The position numbers and the translations under genes were made by a program. Below are positions 9,468 through 12,953 of a stretch of DNA of 12,953 bases, in pieces. This stretch comes from Clostridia bacterium (GTDB lineage Bacteria; Bacillota; Clostridia; Oscillospirales; CAG-272). The notes under the pieces are model-generated. The model searched no databases and was not told where the DNA came from. It saw nothing but the letters and a program-made list of their open reading frames with translations. Each line of letters starts with the position of its first letter. Position 1 is the stretch's first letter. Location: contig JAFTMP010000291.1 in the NCBI GenBank assembly GCA_017452335.1, positions 1 to 12,953 on the forward strand, in the 5' to 3' direction.

Positions 9468-9505
9468 AAAGCTCCTCCCCGATCAGTCATCAAGGGAGGA
9501 GCTTT
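9468..9505 (-). terminator. Perfect 12-bp hairpin at the 3' end of comEC, probable terminator
   Basis: AAAGCTCCTCCC (9468-9479) and GGGAGGAGCTTT (9494-9505) are exact inverted complements with a 14-base loop. The right arm lies inside the last codons of comEC and the stop codon (9483-9485) falls in the loop. On the minus strand the stem is followed by a T-rich but interrupted run (TTTGCATTTC), so the terminator is imperfect, although the stem is GC-rich and long. The same hairpin would also be followed by a T-rich run on the plus strand, but no plus-strand gene approaches it. It separates comEC from the glucan synthase operon. Confidence 0.58.
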
Positions 9506-11756
9506 CGTTATTTGGTAAAGGCGGCTTTATGCCGTAGCCTTCAAGCAGGGAGGAATGGGCAAAGCGCAGCTTGTGCGTGGAGATAAAACGAGCAGACAGG
9601 CTTTGCTTGACGATGGGACCGTGCACGCCCAAATACACCGTATAATCATCGACTTCTACGCCTGCTTCAAGGGATGAGGAGGAAAGATAGGTAAAGCGCT
9701 CCCTTGGTGTTTGCAAACTGAAAGAGAGCACGGGATGGGTGGAGCGCTTTAAGTACGTGCGCACAAAATCCGCTATCACCAAGGACCCGAAGCGAAGTGT
9801 TTCTCCCTCTTTGAGCATGTGGACCTGCACCTTTTGTTCCGTTGCCAGTGCTATAAGAGATTGACAGATCGCTTCTTCACTTTCATTTTGCGGTGCGGTC
9901 AGATAAAGGTGCTTGGGGTAATGCTCGGCGCAGAGTGCATTGAAAGAGGAAAGATGGCGCTGGTGATAATGGGTAATGAAGAGCGCGTCGGGGGTGAGAT
10001 CTCCGCTTTCTTCGGCTAATTTGGTAATGGTGTATCGTAAATTGCTCTTACTGCCGTCCGATAGGTCTATGATCATGCTTTGTGTGCCGTCTTGAAGAAG
10101 GATGATATCGTTTTTACCGTTGGTATCGGTAAAGACCTGCGGCTCATGAAGATAGGGAAGCAGAATGCAGACGGAGCAAAAGCAGCCGTACAGCGCAAGC
10201 ACGACGCACCCGATCCTCTTTTTGTGCTCCCTTGAGAGCAGAAATGCAAGAACTGCTCCGCAAAGAAGAATGAGCAGCGGAAGGATCACGGGAGAGCCGA
10301 TGTACACAAGACTATCCTTGAAATACAGCGCGTGGGAGGATAGCCATACCGTGATGTGTGAAAGGATCCCCAATATATCAAAAAGAAGGGGTCCTATGAC
10401 GGGAAGGAAAGAAAGGATCAAGGCAAGGGGTGATAAATACAAAAACAGAGAAAGAATAGGGGTAAAGAGCAGATTGAACAGTGGGGAGAGCACGCTCACA
10501 CTGCCAAAGGAGTGATACATCACGGGCAAAACGGCGATCTGTGCCGAAAGGGTCACGGCAATGCTGTAAACAAGGGCGCGCAACGCCTTTTTCACCGCCA
10601 TCATTTTTGTTTTGTTGTCTTCCTTTTTCTTGCGAAGCAGGGGCATGACAGAAAGGATCCCAAAGGTGGAAAAGAAGGAGAGCAAGAACCCCACGTCAAA
10701 TATCGAATAGGGCGAGAGGAGCACGATCAGCCCGCCCGAGAGAAGCAGGGAGGTCTTGCTGTCGTTATCGGCACTGACCAGCTTTGAGAGCATCAGCATG
10801 CTGAGCATAATGGCAGAGCGGACCACCGACAGAGAAAAGGAGCAGAGCGCCGCAAAGATCCAGGTGAACAATACGAGAAGCACTGCCCGCACCTTTAAGG
10901 GAACGCGGAGCTTTAAAAGAAGAGCAGTCCAAAAGGCAACCAAGATAGAGAGATGCAGGCCGCTGACGGCAAGGGTGTGGGAAAGCCCCATGGTTTTAAA
11001 ATCCCGCTTGAATTCTGTGTCTAAGCCGCTCTTATCGCCCAGCAAAAAGCCCTTGATCAAGCCCGCGCTCAGTTCATCAGCTTGATCGTCAATACGGTCT
11101 GTGAGCGCTTTTTGAACGGTGTGAAGCACACGGCGGGGATCGGAGGCAATTTCGTCAGAGACAGATACCTCGGATGCGGAGCTTTGCGCAAAGATGCCCT
11201 TTGCTTGATAGTATCCCGCGCTGTCAAAGGAAGGGTCACTTGTCTCGATCTCTTCAAGAGGGCCGCGCAGGGTGGTATACTGAAAAAGTGCAGGTGTATC
11301 ATCGGGGGAAAAGTACGCCAAAATTTGCACGTCCCAAACCCGCTTTTCATCCATCTGATTGACTTGAAAGATCATGCAGTTTGAAAAGTCACTTTCATAA
11401 ACGGTCTTGATGGGATATCCAACCAACTCTACGGTACTACTCGTTTGTGCGGCTTGCTGTATGTTCTTATCAAAAAGATCGTACGAAAGAAGGGTACAAG
11501 CACCCGATAGCGTGCAAAGCAGGGAAATAACCGCCATCAGCGTGGCCAAAAAGCGGATCCTTACCGCCCTTTTGCGCAGGATCAGAAAGAATATAAAGAA
11601 AACGATCCCGCAAAGGATCAAAGCGATCTTGAAAAGCGCCGGGGAAAAGAGCAGGAGTGCGGTAAGCACCATCAAAGCACCGCAGGAGCAGCCCAGCGGT
11701 CGGTCAAGGAGAATGTTTTTGAGTTTGTCAAGAAGTGCCTTCATAAATAAACGCAT
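9483..11756 (-). CDS. comEC: ComEC/Rec2 family DNA-uptake channel with degenerate metallo-beta-lactamase-like domain
   Basis: This 757-residue protein is of normal length for full ComEC. N-terminal membrane segments lie near 24-60 and 70-92. An OB-fold-like extracellular region (about 95-205) ends in the familiar FDSAGYYQAKGIFAQ. The competence core follows: GFLLGDKSGL (236-245) and GLSHTLAVSGLHLSIL (257-272), then many membrane helices to about 530. Known: ComEC forms the inner-membrane channel through which single-stranded DNA enters during transformation. The C-terminal domain (about 540-745) has the metallo-beta-lactamase fold pattern, but its metal motifs are eroded: ITHYHQRH at 594-601 has Arg where Asp is expected, the Gly-Asp of the usual TGD is replaced by serines (691-695), and the HHGS motif reads VHGP (711-714). 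The ATG at 11756 is preferred over Met5 because a GAGG lies about ten bases upstream. No comEA or other competence gene is adjacent. I see no clear promoter of its own after the HU terminator. Confidence 0.92.
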   Translation of the reverse strand: MRLFMKALLDKLKNILLDRPLGCSCGALMVLTALLLFSPALFKIALILCGIVFFIFFLILRKRAVRIRFLATLMAVISLLCTLSGACTLLSYDLFDKNIQQAAQTSSTVELVGYPIKTVYESDFSNCMIFQVNQMDEKRVWDVQILAYFSPDDTPALFQYTTLRGPLEEIETSDPSFDSAGYYQAKGIFAQSSASEVSVSDEIASDPRRVLHTVQKALTDRIDDQADELSAGLIKGFLLGDKSGLDTEFKRDFKTMGLSHTLAVSGLHLSILVAFWTALLLKLRVPLKVRAVLLVLFTWIFAALCSFSLSVVRSAIMLSMLMLSKLVSADNDSKTSLLLSGGLIVLLSPYSIFDVGFLLSFFSTFGILSVMPLLRKKKEDNKTKMMAVKKALRALVYSIAVTLSAQIAVLPVMYHSFGSVSVLSPLFNLLFTPILSLFLYLSPLALILSFLPVIGPLLFDILGILSHITVWLSSHALYFKDSLVYIGSPVILPLLILLCGAVLAFLLSREHKKRIGCVVLALYGCFCSVCILLPYLHEPQVFTDTNGKNDIILLQDGTQSMIIDLSDGSKSNLRYTITKLAEESGDLTPDALFITHYHQRHLSSFNALCAEHYPKHLYLTAPQNESEEAICQSLIALATEQKVQVHMLKEGETLRFGSLVIADFVRTYLKRSTHPVLSFSLQTPRERFTYLSSSSLEAGVEVDDYTVYLGVHGPIVKQSLSARFISTHKLRFAHSSLLEGYGIKPPLPNNESSSLDD

Positions 11757-11798
11757 AAGAAAATGCCTCGGTGAAAAGTAAAAATAGGAGCTTTAATG

Positions 11799-11830
11799 AA
11801 AAAGGGTATCACACCCGAAGGGCGATACCC
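11799..11830 (-). terminator. Intrinsic terminator downstream of the HU gene
   Basis: GGGTATC (11804-11810) pairs with GATACCC (11824-11830), and CCC/GGG around a GAA loop extends the stem inside. On the minus strand the stem is followed directly by TTTTT (11799-11803). It begins 11 bases after the HU stop codon and ends 42 bases before the comEC start, so it should end most HU transcripts before comEC. Confidence 0.85.
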
Positions 11831-11841
11831 GATCATAGGAT

Positions 11842-12117
11842 CTATTTTGCAATGGTATCTTTCAGAGTTTTGCCTGCCTTGAAGGACAGTGACTTGCTTT
11901 CTCCGATTTGGATCGGCTCTCCCGTTTTGGGGTTAAAGCCTTCGCGGGGACCGCGGGTCTTTACGCTGAAGGTGCCAAAGCCGGTGAGCTGCACTTCGTT
12001 GCCTGCTGCCAGCTCTTCTGTAATTGCCGCCAGGGTTGCATTAAGAGCCGCTTCGGCGTCCTTTTTGGTAAATCCTGTTTTTTCTGCTAAAGCAGAGATC
12101 AGTTCTTTTTTTGTCAT
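11842..12117 (-). CDS. HU family DNA-binding nucleoid protein
   Basis: This is a complete 91-residue HU/IHF-type protein, the usual length. The helical N-terminal half begins MTKKELISALAEKTGFTKKD. The dimer core has the conserved VQLTGFGTFSV (residues 42-52). The DNA-binding beta-arm region follows with GFNPKTGEPI (59-68), and the last strand and helix end in SLSFKAGKTLKD. HU dimers bend and compact DNA without strong sequence preference and help replication, recombination and transcription. The arm reads RGPREGFNPKTGE and keeps the Asn-Pro that inserts between base pairs. The ATG at 12117 follows GGAGG (12128-12132) at ten bases. The gene has its own promoter and terminator and so is probably a single-gene unit. 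HU, rather than IHF, is inferred from the stand-alone gene and the presumed Gram-positive host. Confidence 0.95.
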   Translation of the reverse strand: MTKKELISALAEKTGFTKKDAEAALNATLAAITEELAAGNEVQLTGFGTFSVKTRGPREGFNPKTGEPIQIGESKSLSFKAGKTLKDTIAK

Positions 12118-12171
12118 CGTTCTATTTCCTCCATTTTGTACAAAAGGTTTAAAAGTAAGGTTGTTGACAGT

Positions 12172-12200
12172 ATTCTAGCACAAAACTTCAAGAAAATCAA
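12172..12200 (-). promoter_or_regulatory. Promoter of the HU gene (extended -10)
   Basis: On the minus strand TTGATT (12195-12200, four of six) is followed after exactly 17 bases by TAGAAT (12172-12177, five of six), with TG one base before the -10 box as in extended -10 promoters. The predicted start near 12165 leaves a leader of about 48 bases with a GGAGG ribosome binding site. This is the best-formed promoter in the window and fits a highly expressed nucleoid protein. Confidence 0.75.
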
Positions 12201-12240
12201 ATAGAAAATTCACATTTTTGTAATTTTGTTAATTGTATAC

Positions 12241-12275
12241 AAAAATACGGGCGTATGCTCCAGTGCTGCGCCCGT
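12241..12275 (-). terminator. Intrinsic terminator downstream of the amino-acid ABC ATPase gene
   Basis: ACGGGCG (12247-12253) and CGCCCGT (12269-12275) form a seven-base GC-rich stem with a 15-base loop, followed on the minus strand by ATTTTT (12241-12246). It lies about 50 bases after the stop codon of the ATPase gene and just upstream of the HU promoter, so it insulates HU. A run of A/T on both sides means it could also act on the plus strand, but no plus-strand gene is present. Confidence 0.82.
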
Positions 12276-12323
12276 GAATTTTGTGCATTATGTATAAAAT
12301 CGTACGAAAATGAATGAAATTTA

Positions 12324-12839
12324 TCAAAGAACCTTTGACAAAAAGCTTTTCAAACGATCACTTTTGGGTGCGCTGAACACCTCAGCGGGCACGCCCTCTT
12401 CCACGATGTATCCCTCGTCCATAAAGATCACGCGGTCGCCCACTTCCTTGGCAAAGCCCATTTCATGGGTAACCACCACCATGGTCATGCCCGACTTTGC
12501 AAGATCCTTCATGACGTCCAGTACCTCGCCAACCATCTCGGGGTCAAGAGCGGAGGTGGGCTCGTCAAAGAGGAGCACCTCGGGATTCATACAAAGGGCG
12601 CGCACAATGGCAACTCTCTGCTTTTGTCCGCCCGAGAGCTGTGCGGGATAGGCGTCCTTTCTGTCGGCAAGACCAACTCTTGCAAGAAGCTGCATAGCAG
12701 TTTCCTCTGCCTCAGCCTTGTTCATTTTACCAAGCTTTACGGGTGCAAAGGTCAGATTTTTTAAGATGGTCATGTGGGGGAAAAGGTTAAAAAGTAAGGT
12801 TGTTGTCAGTATTTTAGCACAAAACTTCAAGAAAATCAA
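12324..12839 (-). pseudogene. Polar amino-acid ABC transporter ATP-binding protein (GlnQ type), lacking its 5' end
   Basis: The frame encodes 171 residues; real GlnQ-type ATPases have about 240-250. From FNLFPHM (residues 17-23) onward it is a normal family member: signature LSGGQ (68-72), Walker B LLFDEP (89-94), D-loop SALD (96-99), switch histidine His125 in VVTHEMGFA, and the usual C-terminal tail. Walker A and the Q-loop glutamine are missing, about 85 residues. In their place are 16 residues (MIFLKFCAKILTTTLL) that translate the repeated HU promoter region. The frame's first codon is a TTG that is the first three bases of a -35 box, so this start cannot be used from that promoter. The first inner ATG (12771-12773) has no ribosome binding site. 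As drawn it cannot make a working ATPase. Either it is a duplicated gene fragment with an intact gene beyond the edge, or the join is an assembly error. No permease or binding-protein gene is in the window. Confidence 0.85.
12811..12839 (-). promoter_or_regulatory. Duplicated HU promoter copy in front of the ATPase gene fragment
   Basis: This is the copy of the HU promoter inside repeat B: TTGATT (12834-12839), 17 bases, then TAAAAT (12811-12816). The -10 box differs from the HU copy by one base (TAGAAT to TAAAAT) but keeps five of six consensus matches, so it should still be active. Transcription would start near 12804 and enter the truncated ATPase gene. The biological meaning depends on whether the junction is real. 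Confidence 0.5.
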
Positions 12840-12879
12840 ATAGAAAATTCACATTTTTGTAATTTTGTTAATTGTATAC

Positions 12880-12914
12880 AAAAATACGGGCGTATGCTCC
12901 AGTGCTGCGCCCGT
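12880..12914 (-). terminator. Duplicated copy of the ATPase-gene terminator
   Basis: This is identical to the terminator at 12241-12275: ACGGGCG (12886-12892) and CGCCCGT (12908-12914) with an A-run at 12880-12884, giving a T-run on the minus strand. With the copy at 12241-12275 it would bracket the ATPase gene fragment with terminators on both sides. Confidence 0.75.
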
Positions 12915-12953
12915 GAATTTTGTGCATTATGTATAAAATCGTACGAAAATGAA

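Larger units (their letters stand above)
12142..12314. repeat. Direct repeat, copy A (spacer between the ATPase gene and HU)
   Basis: These 173 bases recur at 12781-12953 with an offset of 639 bases. The copies differ at three places only: T12150/A12789, A12167/T12806 and C12175/T12814. The last 139 bases are identical. This copy carries the HU promoter and the terminator of the ATPase gene. It also contains a 9-base inverted pair, AAAATTCAC (12205-12213) and GTGAATTTT (12274-12282), around the terminator, and a 10-base palindrome TTGTATACAA (12233-12242). Confidence 0.97.
12781..12953. repeat. Direct repeat, copy B, fused to the truncated ATPase gene and reaching the window edge
   Basis: This is the second copy of the 173-base spacer, with three mismatches to 12142-12314. 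The outer 139 bases (12815-12953) are identical, and the match continues to the last base of the window, so its true length is unknown. At the inner end the similarity stops at AAAAGGTT, where the coding sequence for FNLFPHM of the ATPase begins. This looks like a breakpoint within short homology. Confidence 0.95.

Noticed and set aside
11796..11882. Plus-strand ATG with AGGAG upstream, 28 codons
   Set aside because: The frame runs across the HU terminator hairpin and into the reverse of the HU gene. The apparent ribosome binding site is chance, and nothing else supports expression.
12837..12839. TTG as the start codon of the ATPase gene
   Set aside because: The TTG is part of the -35 box in the duplicated promoter and has no ribosome binding site, and the next 16 codons translate spacer DNA. 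It is an open-frame boundary, not a real start.
12142..12953. Insertion sequence or transposon as the cause of the repeat
   Set aside because: There is no transposase, no terminal inverted repeat at the ends of the 173-base unit and no target-site duplication. The repeat content is simply an ordinary terminator plus promoter spacer.
1..12953. CRISPR array, tRNA, rRNA, riboswitch or phage/defence genes
   Set aside because: I looked for regularly spaced repeats, cloverleaf-like segments and conserved leader structures and saw none. All coding capacity is explained by the six genes listed.

Overview
The window looks like part of a chromosome from a bacterium of the Bacillota, most likely class Clostridia. 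The evidence is the pairing of two M16-like genes of the Bacillus ymfF/ymfH type, strong purine-rich ribosome binding sites, GTG/TTG starts, a Gram-positive style ComEC and AT-rich spacers with strong intrinsic terminators. The genus cannot be told from the sequence. Every gene I can support lies on the minus strand, so transcription runs from right to left. Coding density is high and no gene-free stretch exceeds 300 bases.

Layout in transcription order, right to left. (1) 12324-12839: the 3' two thirds of an amino-acid ABC transporter ATPase gene of GlnQ type. It has lost its Walker A end and is fused to a second copy of the spacer that lies between it and the HU gene. (2) 12118-12323: that spacer, holding a strong terminator for the ATPase gene and then a well-formed sigma-70/sigma-A promoter for HU. 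(3) 11842-12117: a complete HU-type nucleoid protein gene, ending in an intrinsic terminator. (4) 9483-11756: comEC, the DNA-uptake channel gene, whose C-terminal metallo-beta-lactamase-like domain has lost most of its metal-site residues. (5) 2305-9378: one very large gene (2357 codons) for a membrane-bound cyclic beta-1,2-glucan synthase with three enzyme modules (GT84 transferase, central glycoamylase-like cyclisation domain, GH94 phosphorylase-like domain). (6) 965-2257 and 984 to the left edge: two M16 peptidase-like genes overlapping by 20 bases, the first without a zinc site and the second with one. They match the YfmF/YfmH pair named for involvement in EF-P 5-aminopentanol modification.

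The glucan synthase gene and the two M16 genes are closely spaced with no terminator between them and probably form one operon, started from a candidate promoter just upstream of 9378. comEC is bracketed by hairpins on both sides.

The most notable structure is at the right edge. A 173-base direct repeat (12142-12314 and 12781-12953, three mismatches, offset 639 bases) has its breakpoint in a short stretch of similarity shared by the ATPase gene and the spacer. It reads as a tandem duplication that leaves a promoter-bearing ATPase gene fragment, but because the repeat runs into the window edge an assembly artefact is a serious alternative. I did not find a new defence, mobile or RNA-guided system in this window.
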